From a virus, in IMG/VR virus record IMGVR_UViG_3300031963_000898, positions 1 through 24,392 of that record: 24,392 bases of DNA. One strand, written 5' to 3'. Below, piece after piece: positions 13,245 through 20,946 of this stretch. Made by a program: the position numbers and the translations under genes. Position 1 is the stretch's first letter; each line of letters opens with the position of its first letter. Under the pieces are notes generated by a model. The model saw nothing but the letters and a program-made list of their open reading frames with translations, had not been told where the DNA came from and ran no database searches.

Positions 13245-13801
13245 ATCTCGCGTGCTGCTTTGTTAACCAATGTCTTAATCGCTTCATCGAGCTTATTAAC
13301 GCAGGCGTCAATCATTTCTAATAACGCAATTTTTTCCGACTCGGATGGTGTATCTCTTAGCATTTTGGTGAGGGAGTTAATACTTGAAAATGGCTGCCTT
13401 ATCTCGTGTGAAAGCATAAACCTAAATTCATCAAGTAGGGCGCGTTGCCTCTGATATTCATGTGATGTTATTGAGGTAACATCTACCAGCTGGATGCCTA
13501 TAAAGGTGATGCGGTCTCCGATTACAAAGATGTTCCAAACATTGAAGCGCTCAGAGAGGTTCTTATGCTTGGTCCTTGCATATACCCGCGCAGGATCGGG
13601 AGATTGTTTTATTGCTTTCTTTATGGCATCAATAAAATCTTCGCGGTCGGTTTCAATGTCAACTATGTCGGTTATCTTCTTAGGTTGGATGTGGCTAACA
13701 TAGCTCTTAAAAAGGCTGTTGTTAGTTAATATATTGCCTTCTAAGTCGGTAACAACATAGAATAAATCGAGGTTATTCTCTAAGATGTATAAGAGAGACA
13801 T
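13241..13801 (-). CDS. PAS domain plus histidine-kinase phosphoacceptor (DHp) protein, no ATPase domain
   Basis: 186 residues. Residues about 8-112 form a PAS-like sensor (LFYVVTDLEGNILTNNSLF ... FNVWNIFVIGDRITFIGIQLVDVT). A helix then leads into an H-box FMLSHEIRQPFSSINSLTKML with the phosphoacceptor His132, and a second DHp helix (MIDACVNKLDEAIKTLVNKA) ends the protein. The catalytic HATPase domain is absent; the gene stops cleanly at the domain border in an ATGA overlap, so this is not decay. Without ATPase it cannot self-phosphorylate alone. It may dimerise with host kinases or accept and remove phosphate, or sense a small ligand. It is embedded in the lysis cassette. Confidence 0.85.
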   Translation of the reverse strand: MSLLYILENNLDLFYVVTDLEGNILTNNSLFKSYVSHIQPKKITDIVDIETDREDFIDAIKKAIKQSPDPARVYARTKHKNLSERFNVWNIFVIGDRITFIGIQLVDVTSITSHEYQRQRALLDEFRFMLSHEIRQPFSSINSLTKMLRDTPSESEKIALLEMIDACVNKLDEAIKTLVNKAAREI

Positions 13802-14247
13802 TGGCGAAGCTCGGTGAATAGTTTAACCCAAGAAGATAGCGAATTGTATAACCAATATGCTGTTAGTGCAATGGTGAATGAGAATAACATTCCCATCACT
13901 GGCGCGTCAATGGTATGGTCCTGCTTAACAACAGTCTTTGGCTTAACTTCCATACGTTGATATGGCTTAGGGTGCACCAAGAAAGGCGAATTGGTAGGAG
14001 TAATTGTATCGCTTGCGTAAGTGTCATGAATCATAGGCGTCTCTTGATGTGGTAAGTTATATTCCGGCGGTGGAATCTCAAAGGTTTGCCCCCATTGGTC
14101 AACCGCGTAATACTTGCCAAATATACTGAATTTATCAAGAGGCTCCGTGTATACCCAAACATCATAATGAGTATGCAGCTTGCAGCCCTTACCAAGTATG
14201 CAGGAGGTGTCAAGAGTAACTATTGTATCGGCTCTTTCAGTTATCAT
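13780..14247 (-). CDS. Lysis-cassette protein with C-terminal membrane segment
   Basis: 155 residues from the ATG at 14247 (MITERADTIVTLDTSCILGK), overlapping the holin candidate by 11 nt. The N-terminal ~70 residues are beta-rich; a proline-rich linker follows (HPKPYQRMEVKPKTV), then one hydrophobic segment MGMLFSFTIALTAYWLYNSL near residues 121-140 and a short tail. A tail-anchored topology is likely. It could be a lysis accessory or connect to the downstream PAS protein, but neither is shown. Confidence 0.65.
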   Translation of the reverse strand: MITERADTIVTLDTSCILGKGCKLHTHYDVWVYTEPLDKFSIFGKYYAVDQWGQTFEIPPPEYNLPHQETPMIHDTYASDTITPTNSPFLVHPKPYQRMEVKPKTVVKQDHTIDAPVMGMLFSFTIALTAYWLYNSLSSWVKLFTELRQCLSYTS

Positions 14248-14437
14248 CTTCTTTGGCTTTAGGAATATAACCAGCGGCAATCATAGCCGCCACAATCGCT
14301 GCAAGTGTTTCTGTTGATATAGCTTTGAATATAAGGGCAAAGACGGAAGCTAATACCACTAATGAGCCTATTGTTGACCGCCAGTGTTTAACAACAATAT
14401 CGAGCGCCCGTCTTGACTTACTTATTTTTCGCCGCAT
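14237..14437 (-). CDS. Holin candidate
   Basis: 66 residues. A basic N-terminus (MRRKISKSRRALDIVVKHWR), then two hydrophobic segments (STIGSLVVLASVFALIF and ETLAAIVAAMIAAGYI) and a charged tail KAKEDDN. Small size, two membrane segments and position 7 nt after the lysozyme gene fit a holin that would release lysozyme to the cell wall. No holin family was recognised by motif. Confidence 0.7.
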   Translation of the reverse strand: MRRKISKSRRALDIVVKHWRSTIGSLVVLASVFALIFKAISTETLAAIVAAMIAAGYIPKAKEDDN

Positions 14438-14444
14438 AGAATAG

Positions 14445-14903
14445 TTATACGAAGGGCTTAAAATAAAGTTCTGCTTCTTTTTGCCGCCGCGTTACTAATC
14501 CGTTTACCTTCTTGCCGCCTGCATTTACCCATTTGCCGAACTCGCGGCTTATGGTAGGGTCGTTTGGATTTGCTTTCACTAATTTAAGCAGCGTTGACTT
14601 AGCAAGGGCAGCAGTTCCAAGATTAAAGGCGAAGCTAACCAGCGCATCAAACTGATTTTGGTTGACCTGCACTCCGTTGAGCAGCGCGTTAACATTCTGC
14701 TCGAAGTCGCGCACTGTCTTGCGAAGAAGAATCTCAGCCTGCTCTTTGGTGATTTTATCGCCCATCTTTACCTTCTGGTCGTTGGCATAATAGGTGCTGC
14801 CATAACCTATCGTAGCCACATTAGCCTCGCATAGGTAGGCATTGAGCCGCAAGCCTTCAAAGGATTTTATGAGCTCTAAGCCTTTGAGGCTAATCGATTT
14901 CAT
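14445..14903 (-). CDS. Lysozyme, GH24 family (endolysin)
   Basis: 152 residues from the ATG at 14903 (MKSISLKGLELIKSFEGLRL). It cleaves peptidoglycan. The catalytic pattern is E-8aa-(D/C)-5aa-T: Glu16, Cys25 (Asp in T4 lysozyme), Thr31 followed by IGYGST. The Asp-to-Cys variant is known in P22-type lysozymes. The C-terminal FNLGTAALAKSTLLKLV and KWVNAGGKKVNGLVTRRQKEAELY are classic GH24. No signal peptide, so it depends on a holin. It overlaps the tail gene upstream by 14 nt. Confidence 0.95.
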   Translation of the reverse strand: MKSISLKGLELIKSFEGLRLNAYLCEANVATIGYGSTYYANDQKVKMGDKITKEQAEILLRKTVRDFEQNVNALLNGVQVNQNQFDALVSFAFNLGTAALAKSTLLKLVKANPNDPTISREFGKWVNAGGKKVNGLVTRRQKEAELYFKPFV

Positions 14904-15366
14904 ACTGGAAGATGGCGGTAAAAATTGCACCTGAAAATGTAGAGCTACTATCAGACGCAAAGTTGATGAGATTTTCTCTTATAAATGTAGTAACTTGACC
15001 ATTTGCGTCTCTTATTCCGCAAGCACCTATTGAATTATTGCTACTTGGAGTTAATGGATAAGTGAAATTAAAATAGCCATCGGTATCGCCTTCAAAATCT
15101 AAATCAACAGTTCCATAAATTGTGCAAGTTACAATATTTCCAACCCTTGAATATTGCGCTTTTGTTAATGTTGGATTTGAACAAGCACCATCTGCCCCAT
15201 CCAATGTCGGAGTCCACGTTCCGCTTATTCCAAAATTCCCAACCTCAATCTTCTTGGTTGTACCTTCGGGCGATTGCGTGGTATCAGATACATCAACGAT
15301 GCAAAGGTAGTCCGCGCTGTCTGCTGCTGATAGCGCTGTTAAGTCTGTTATTTTTATTCCTGCCAT
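14890..15366 (-). CDS. Tail-associated beta-rich protein
   Basis: 158 residues. The start MAGIKITDLTALSAADSADY with CIVDVSDTT and GTTKKIEVGNF matches the N-terminal attachment segment found in many phage tail/fibre proteins (ItxLtaLtaaxxxDylxIVDVSD...TKki). The rest is a beta-sandwich-like domain (TWTPTLDGADG, VTCTIYGTVDLDFE). AT-rich in its C-terminal half. It is likely a virion tail or receptor-contact protein; it overlaps both neighbours. Confidence 0.7.
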   Translation of the reverse strand: MAGIKITDLTALSAADSADYLCIVDVSDTTQSPEGTTKKIEVGNFGISGTWTPTLDGADGACSNPTLTKAQYSRVGNIVTCTIYGTVDLDFEGDTDGYFNFTYPLTPSSNNSIGACGIRDANGQVTTFIRENLINFASDSSSTFSGAIFTAIFQYEID

Positions 15367-15563
15367 AAGTCGGGTGGTGTTATTGGTTTATAAGTTATCA
15401 AAGGTAATAATTTAACCCATTCAATCGAACACTGCTGTACTTCTTCGGTTGAGATTATCCAGTTGCCATCCGCATCTTGAATGGGATTGAAGTAATTGTC
15501 GGGGATGAACTGAACGCCAATAAGGCTCTGAGCCTCTTCGTATGTGAGTATGTGAACTTGCAT
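15354..15563 (-). CDS. Small tail-module protein
   Basis: 69 residues starting MQVHILTYEEAQSLIGVQFI. The pattern LTxEEAQxLxGxxFxPDxYFNPIQDxxGNWIIS(T/E)EE is a recurrent small protein encoded between tail fibre genes in Bacteroidota phages. Function unknown. It starts one base into the stop region of the upstream 272-residue gene. Confidence 0.7.
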   Translation of the reverse strand: MQVHILTYEEAQSLIGVQFIPDNYFNPIQDADGNWIISTEEVQQCSIEWVKLLPLITYKPITPPDLWQE

Positions 15564-16381
15564 TAGACTTGACGGGATAAGGTGGTTTGAAAGGCTTGTA
15601 CTGCCGTGTATAGTGCCGCTGCTTCGCCATCAGTTAAGCCGATGCCTATTGATGCAAAGGAGCATTGTTTATTAGTGTAGAAATTAGGACCTGTTACATT
15701 ATCACTTATATTAATTGCGCCAATAAATATACTAAATGTATTTCTTGCCCAAGTAATTGTTGATGAATTAGTGTTAAGTAAAGTACCATTTTTATATATT
15801 TTTCTGCTTGATGAAGATGTTATTGAGCCAGTTGTTAAACCTCTTGAATCTGTTGAAGTGCTCGTAACTATTCCAGTTACTCCAGAACTTTCCGATGATA
15901 AAAATCTATTAGTATTACCGGGTCTTCTAATTACGATATCAAATCCTGTACCTCCAAGACTTCCACTAACACCCATAGGAATCTCTGATGTAAATGCACT
16001 ATTTGTTCTGGTGTAATAACTCAAATGACCTGAATTAGCTGTAAGTGATATATTTGGAATGAGAAAGCTATCCGCATAAGCATTAGTTCCGTTCGGCAGT
16101 GCACCATTACTTGAATGAGTCCATCCGCCAATAAAGCTTAATCGGAATGCTGCATTCAAATCTCTTGGGTCTTTTAAATTCCAACGGTGGGTTGTAGCCG
16201 TTCCACCAACAAAAGGATAAATCGCGCTACACTTCGCCCAAGTGCCATTTGCTTTCATTGATGTAACCAATGTGCAGATGGCTTGGCTGATTGTCGCGTC
16301 AGTGATTCCTGCCGCAGTTAAGAACGCATTTGCATCAGCATCACCGCAGCCATACCAATATGGATTAACTAAAAAGCTCAT
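15563..16381 (-). CDS. Tail/fibre protein, LamG-like candidate
   Basis: 272 residues. The N-terminus (YGCGDADANAFLTAAGITDATI SQAI, shortened) is a conserved helical adaptor; residues about 60-265 are serine/glycine-rich beta strands with SFIGGWTHSSNG, RKIYKNGTLLNTNSS and FSIFIGAINIS, the arrangement of a concanavalin/LamG-like sandwich used for glycan binding. The central part (roughly 15660-16080) is much more AT-rich than its flanks, suggesting exchange of the receptor-contact domain. ATGA coupled to the 978-residue gene. Confidence 0.7.
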   Translation of the reverse strand: MSFLVNPYWYGCGDADANAFLTAAGITDATISQAICTLVTSMKANGTWAKCSAIYPFVGGTATTHRWNLKDPRDLNAAFRLSFIGGWTHSSNGALPNGTNAYADSFLIPNISLTANSGHLSYYTRTNSAFTSEIPMGVSGSLGGTGFDIVIRRPGNTNRFLSSESSGVTGIVTSTSTDSRGLTTGSITSSSSRKIYKNGTLLNTNSSTITWARNTFSIFIGAINISDNVTGPNFYTNKQCSFASIGIGLTDGEAAALYTAVQAFQTTLSRQV

Positions 16382-19314
16382 GCGTAAGTACCGATTAACA
16401 TTACTTTCAATCCCGTTGCTGTGCCATTGCCTATTTGGTCAATGTCGATTGTTATCTCAGCATCATCGGCGAGAGAGGTGTCGCTAATCACTGGCGGCGT
16501 TGCAGCTGTTGCACTTGTCTTTTCAGTGTTGTCAATGGTTAGCTTAGTGCTTAGGATACTTGTTCCGTTTTCGTTGATATCCACTGTAAAGATACTTCCG
16601 CTTGCTTGCGCTGTTGTGAGCGATGCTCTAACCGCAGTTAGTGTAACTGCTCGTGGCATCCTGAATGTTATCTTTCCATTGCCTACCGTCAGCGCAGTGC
16701 CCTCATCTGAGGCAGCAACAACTAATTCAAATGGTGTTGCAAGGTTGCCGCTTCCGAGAATCGAAGTGCCATTGATTGTCTTAATGTTTGTGCCGCTTGT
16801 TAGCGCATCCTGCTTGCCGTTGAAGGTATTCCAATCAGCGGATATCAAGAAGCCCTTAGTGCTTCCACTTGCTGCCTGCCCGTTGGTATAATCAATGCTT
16901 ATTACTCCTGCCGTTGCGTTAAAGTCGGCAGCAGTGAAAGCCGCAGCTCCTTTAGTTGTGCCATCCGCCGCAGCATCTGCAATGCTTATTGCAGGAGTTA
17001 CCCCACCGCTTGAAGCAATCGGTGCAGTGCCGCTAACCGAAGTAACCTTTCCATTGAATGCAGTCCAATCAGCCGAGCTTAGCGCACCTCTATTGCTTGC
17101 GCTTGCCGTTGGTAGATTGAAGGTGTGAGTGGCAGTTGTTGAACTGATGCCGAAGTCCGTGCCAGCCGTTCCAGTTGCGAAGTTCTGCACTTGCGCGGTC
17201 AAGCCGTTCAATGCGTTTAGCCCTGTGGTGAACGTGGTGATTACTTGGCAAAGGTTGTTGTCCTCAGTATGCAGCGTAATGTTTCGCCCCGATGTTGTTA
17301 CGAAAATGCGTATTGCGAGCCTATCTGTTGCAAGTAGCACTGTGCTTGGTACTGCAAGCGCACTAACATATAAATCGACCACCGTACCGCCTGTAATCGC
17401 TTCGGGATTTGTAGACCCTGAAGATATGAGCGTAAAGGCTGTGCCATCGTACTTATACAATTCAATGTAAAAGCTCGGATTGCCACCACCACTCGAAGCA
17501 TTGAAGTAGGTTTCAAAGTTCCAATTCCCTGAAGGGATTGCCAAAAGATTCGGATCGCCTGCATCGGTTAGGAATTGCGCAATGTAGCCATTACCCTGCG
17601 CATTAGTTCGTGTGAAGTTCGTACCACCACCAAGCACAGGCACTCGGCTCATTTCAAAGTATTGATTCCCGCCTATAGTACCCTGACTGATTGAGCCGTT
17701 CAGGTAGTAATTAACCGATGCACCACCACCGCCTCCAAGCGGAAAGTTCGCAAGGCTGCCATCGCCACGCACGTATTGGCTCACTACTCCGTTGGCTGTG
17801 ATGTCCACGCTCGGAGTAGTGGTATTGTTCGGCACGTTAACGCTGAACGCAGGGTTTGTAGGTGTTGGAACGGTTGCCGATACCGATGTTACCGTGCCAT
17901 TGGTCAAAGTCGGAAACGGTGTAGGTGTTCCAGTGCCGTCAAGATAGTCCGCGCTTGTTCCCGTTGGTACATCGAACTTGCCGTTGAAGGTTGTCCAATC
18001 GGCTGATGTAAGATAGCCATCATCGAAAGAATTTGCAGGCTGAATTGAGATGTCAGGAGTAGTTCCTCCACTTGAAAATATCGGAGATGTCGCAGTTACG
18101 TTAGTAACTCCTCCAGTGCTTACCACCGCCCAAACTGCTGCACCGATTGTAGCATCGCTGCATAGGTAAACAGTGCCATCATCTAAACTCCAACGAGAGC
18201 CGTTTACAAAGCCCTTAGAGCTATCATCTGTCGGCTGAGGTACTATTGCAAAGTTATGCGTTACATCGCGAATGGTGAAGCCGTCTTGCTCCATATAGTA
18301 AAGCCGCCCTGCTTCCCACTTTAGCTCATAGCTTATTGAGCAGATTTGCGCAGTGCCCTTAGCGCCGCCGTTGCCTGCATCGGTTGTACCTTTGCGGAAT
18401 AGCGCACCATTGTCAAAGGTCAGTCCTGCATTTGCTATAAAGTCAATGTCGTTGGTTGTGCTATTGCCAACATCGGTAACATCTTGCAATGATCCAACGC
18501 CGCCGCCTCCTGATGGAATATTTACCTCAACTACTCCCGGTGATGTGAGTGTTGCAGTTACTCCATCGCCAGTGAAGTTAAGTGTTGTTGTGTTGGTGCT
18601 TACGTTGCTGCCTTCATCTTGAGTTCTAAGAGGTGTTCCGCCTCCGCCACCGATTGCCACCAATGGATCTGCTTCTGTTCCGTTTCCAGTTATTGTAACG
18701 CCATCAACAGCAACCTCTGTTAAGCAAGGTGTGCAAGGTTGCAAGTCAGGAAGCGGAATATCGCCCGTTGCGCAAGTGTCATAACAGCCATCTTCGCTCG
18801 ATGTGATAACCTGCACATCCATATCAACAGAAACGCAAGCCCATTCATAGTTGGCTGTTAAGGTCTTAATCTCGTTGATGTAGCCCGTTGGTACTACCTC
18901 ATAGTTAATAACCCCTATGTTTTGCTTGAATAGCGGGTCAGTGCCTGATGCGAGCTTGTAGATTCTTGATGCTAACCAATCCTGCGCGTCTTCACCATCG
19001 CAAGGTAGGTGCGATTTGCGCACGATTGCATAAGCCGTCAGCGGGAAGGTCGTGATGTATAACTGCTTACATCCGCTCATCTTGTAGGCATCGGTCTTGT
19101 TAACTGTTACCTTGCTGCGCTTAGCCCAAAAAAGCGTTCCGTTCTTTGCATCAAAGTTGGTAACAACCTCAGCCTGCCCGTTGCCGATGTAATGCACCCA
19201 AGCCTTATCGTTGCCGTTTGCGTTAAGCTCGCATAAGCTGAACTGCTTATCGAAGATATTAGCTACCTCAATGCGCTGATTAAGTCTTTCAATTATGGTC
19301 TTTAGTAGATTCAT
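16378..19314 (-). CDS. Large tail/fibre protein
   Basis: 978 residues. The N-terminal ~200 residues form a distinct Cys-containing domain (WVHYIGNGQAEVVTNF; VSVDMDVQVITSSEDGCYD), probably attaching to the tail. A Thr/Gly/Ser-rich beta-fibre follows. Three copies of the fibre signature (L/I)xSADWxxFNGK occur (near codons 435, 750 and 820), with ITGNGTEADPL and GDGSLANFPLGGGG linkers. It ends in a beta domain (LVVAASDEGTALTVGNGKIT ... KVMLIGTYA). No DGR-like reverse transcriptase or adenine-rich variable repeat was seen. It is the main structural candidate for host attachment. Confidence 0.85.
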   Translation of the reverse strand: MNLLKTIIERLNQRIEVANIFDKQFSLCELNANGNDKAWVHYIGNGQAEVVTNFDAKNGTLFWAKRSKVTVNKTDAYKMSGCKQLYITTFPLTAYAIVRKSHLPCDGEDAQDWLASRIYKLASGTDPLFKQNIGVINYEVVPTGYINEIKTLTANYEWACVSVDMDVQVITSSEDGCYDTCATGDIPLPDLQPCTPCLTEVAVDGVTITGNGTEADPLVAIGGGGGTPLRTQDEGSNVSTNTTTLNFTGDGVTATLTSPGVVEVNIPSGGGGVGSLQDVTDVGNSTTNDIDFIANAGLTFDNGALFRKGTTDAGNGGAKGTAQICSISYELKWEAGRLYYMEQDGFTIRDVTHNFAIVPQPTDDSSKGFVNGSRWSLDDGTVYLCSDATIGAAVWAVVSTGGVTNVTATSPIFSSGGTTPDISIQPANSFDDGYLTSADWTTFNGKFDVPTGTSADYLDGTGTPTPFPTLTNGTVTSVSATVPTPTNPAFSVNVPNNTTTPSVDITANGVVSQYVRGDGSLANFPLGGGGGASVNYYLNGSISQGTIGGNQYFEMSRVPVLGGGTNFTRTNAQGNGYIAQFLTDAGDPNLLAIPSGNWNFETYFNASSGGGNPSFYIELYKYDGTAFTLISSGSTNPEAITGGTVVDLYVSALAVPSTVLLATDRLAIRIFVTTSGRNITLHTEDNNLCQVITTFTTGLNALNGLTAQVQNFATGTAGTDFGISSTTATHTFNLPTASASNRGALSSADWTAFNGKVTSVSGTAPIASSGGVTPAISIADAAADGTTKGAAAFTAADFNATAGVISIDYTNGQAASGSTKGFLISADWNTFNGKQDALTSGTNIKTINGTSILGSGNLATPFELVVAASDEGTALTVGNGKITFRMPRAVTLTAVRASLTTAQASGSIFTVDINENGTSILSTKLTIDNTEKTSATAATPPVISDTSLADDAEITIDIDQIGNGTATGLKVMLIGTYA

Positions 19315-19793
19315 GGTTTGCTTAGATTGTTTGCGATTTGTTCCGCTAATAATTCTGCGTGTAGTTCAAGCATTTTATTCTGCTCCTCGTCTGTTGGTTG
19401 GAAGATTGGTCCGTAACCTTTAAAGCCTTTTCCATTTCCATATTGTAATCCTTCTGCTTTTCCTGCTTCATCTGCTGCTATAAAAATAGCCGACCCGAAG
19501 CCCTGATTAAATACAGAATCTTTGTCTTTTCCAAACGACCTTCTTAAAAAGCCAGTTAGTTCTAATGGCGGTCTGCCATTCTTTTGCTTGATTAGCGCAT
19601 ACGCAGGAGTGTATGGCTTAGTTGGTAGCTTCTGTCCTGCGGTATTACTCCCGCCGCTTGTACCTATTCCAAATATTCTGATATCCATCAATCGCTTCAT
19701 ATCAAGCACTGCGAAAAATAACGGAGTAAAGCCGCCGCTCCATTCTGCAAAGAGCGCGTCAATTCGTTCGCTGATCTGTTTGGGTGTTGCCAT
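19311..19793 (-). CDS. Head-tail/tail completion-like protein
   Basis: 160 residues from the ATG at 19793 (MATPKQISERIDALFAEWSG), in a TAATG overlap with the previous stop. Features LTGFLRRSF and a LQYGNGKGFKGYGPIFQPTD segment resemble virion-morphogenesis/HK97 gp10-type tail completion proteins, where a (L/M)xxTGxLxxSF phrase is typical. Assignment is by this resemblance and by position between virion proteins. Confidence 0.6.
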   Translation of the reverse strand: MATPKQISERIDALFAEWSGGFTPLFFAVLDMKRLMDIRIFGIGTSGGSNTAGQKLPTKPYTPAYALIKQKNGRPPLELTGFLRRSFGKDKDSVFNQGFGSAIFIAADEAGKAEGLQYGNGKGFKGYGPIFQPTDEEQNKMLELHAELLAEQIANNLSKP

Positions 19794-20806
19794 TATGGAA
19801 GCGCTGTTACATACTTCATGTTCTTGCGGCAATCAAAGCAGTTGTTGTCATCAGGTAGGCGCATATTCTGCAACATCGCTGCAAGCTCCTCATTGTATCT
19901 TGTTGCTGCAATGTCTCTTGCTTCAATTATCGTTTCCCTTGTAACACTCACCGTTGTATTCACTCTAATGGTTGGTGCAATGGTTAGCGAGTAATCGTAT
20001 ATCTCCACCGCCGTTGCATAAGCAAGCGGCATCGCCATCAATCCACCAATGCTGCACAGCCACGCCTCGCGGTCGCAGTTAACATTATAAACCATTGACA
20101 TACCTTGAGTGTATTTCTTGTTCTTAGAAGTCAGCACATCAGTGCCGTCTGTTGTCAGCTCAATTCCAATAGCATCGACAAATGGGCAAATGTGTGCAGC
20201 TCTCACTCCGCCGCCGCAATCGTAGCAACTGCCCTTCTTGGTTATCATTTTTGTTGTATCATAAAGCGACTCATAGACAAAAGCTAAATCTAACTTCCTG
20301 CGATTCGCCTTGTAGGTCCTGCCGATAAACTCCTCAACCGCCTCTGATTGATAGTTGAATGTACCAACGAGCTTAAGCGTTTGCATATCAAATACCAATA
20401 TCGGCACTGGCGTTGCCATTGTATATATGTCAATCTTTAGGCTCGATAAATAGAAGTTGAGAAAGCTAAGTTGATTTGGGTCGATGGTTACTCTTATACC
20501 TGCATACTTGCCAGCACCGAGCGCTAAGTCAAGATTGCTCGCGTTGGTCAATACTTGTCCAATCCTCTTGCTATCAATTACAGTGTCAGCCTTCATCATT
20601 GGAGACAATCGCGAAAGCATATCACTTGACATCTTACGCCACGCAAACGCGAGCTTCGCATCAAATAGCTCAACACCGCTCATATATTGGTTAGTGATTA
20701 GCTGACCAAGTAAGGTCTGATTTATTCCTAAGTCATCTATATATAGCCCCGTTGTAGGCTCAGGTCTATCGCACCCCTTCAATCCAAGTAGTTTATCGTA
20801 GCACAT
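19793..20806 (-). CDS. Cysteine-rich virion-module protein
   Basis: 337 residues, starting MCYDKLLGLKGCDRPEPTTG and ending in a CFDC pair. CYDCGGG in the middle and the N-terminal GLKGCxxxEPTTGLYIDDLGI match a recurrent Bacteroidota phage structural-module protein of unknown fold. It has the second position after the capsid gene and its own -7 box just behind the capsid terminator. Probable head-tail connector or virion component; inference from position. Confidence 0.7.
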   Translation of the reverse strand: MCYDKLLGLKGCDRPEPTTGLYIDDLGINQTLLGQLITNQYMSGVELFDAKLAFAWRKMSSDMLSRLSPMMKADTVIDSKRIGQVLTNASNLDLALGAGKYAGIRVTIDPNQLSFLNFYLSSLKIDIYTMATPVPILVFDMQTLKLVGTFNYQSEAVEEFIGRTYKANRRKLDLAFVYESLYDTTKMITKKGSCYDCGGGVRAAHICPFVDAIGIELTTDGTDVLTSKNKKYTQGMSMVYNVNCDREAWLCSIGGLMAMPLAYATAVEIYDYSLTIAPTIRVNTTVSVTRETIIEARDIAATRYNEELAAMLQNMRLPDDNNCFDCRKNMKYVTALP

Positions 20807-20825
20807 TGATTGATATTTTTATTTG

Positions 20826-20833
20826 CAAATATA
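20826..20833 (-). promoter_or_regulatory. Possible -7 box behind the capsid terminator
   Basis: TATATTTG on the minus strand, 19 bases upstream of the ATG at 20806 and directly joined to the terminator's T-tract. No clear TTG at the -33 position, so the promoter is weak or only partly recognised. Confidence 0.4.
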
Positions 20834-20861
20834 AAAAAAAAGGAGAGGCATACACCTCTCC
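20833..20861 (-). terminator. Rho-independent terminator after the capsid gene
   Basis: Minus-strand GGAGAGG (20861-20855), loop TGTATG, CCTCTCC (20848-20842), followed by nine T. It lies 5 nt after the end of the possible frameshifted capsid extension (20866). Confidence 0.9.
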
Positions 20862-20865
20862 AATT

Positions 20866-20946
20866 CTATTGCGTTAGTAGATTATCTCCGCTCTCGCTCA
20901 ACAGTTCATCCAAGTCTTCACTTAGTAGAAACTGCGAGCCTAAGAC
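20866..20946 (-). other. Possible -1 frameshift extension of the capsid protein
   Basis: At the capsid 3' end the heptamer A-AAC-CCG (20952-20946) has the X-XXY-YYZ form. Slipping back one base before the TAG at 20942 gives a 24-25-residue extension, VLGSQFLLSEDLDELLSESG then DNLLTQ, ending with TAG at 20868-20866, right before the terminator. The stretch has natural acidic-helix composition and fills the otherwise empty gap. No downstream stimulator was identified other than the terminator hairpin, and a sequencing indel would look the same. Confidence 0.4.

Noticed and set aside
16421-18622. Several long plus-strand frames opposite the fibre gene
   Set aside because: They are Val/Leu/Pro-rich mirror frames of Gly/Thr/Ala-rich fibre codons, with no start context or family match.
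16378-19314. Diversity-generating retroelement target in the fibre gene
   Set aside because: No reverse transcriptase or template repeat in the window; the ADWxxFNGK repeats are ordinary fibre repeats.
19522-19944. 140-codon plus-strand frame opposite tail genes
   Set aside because: It spans two overlapping minus-strand genes with clear coupling and has shadow-like composition.
14890-20806. Tape-measure protein
   Set aside because: No long helical or TMP-like frame lies between head and lysis genes; I therefore make no claim about tail type.
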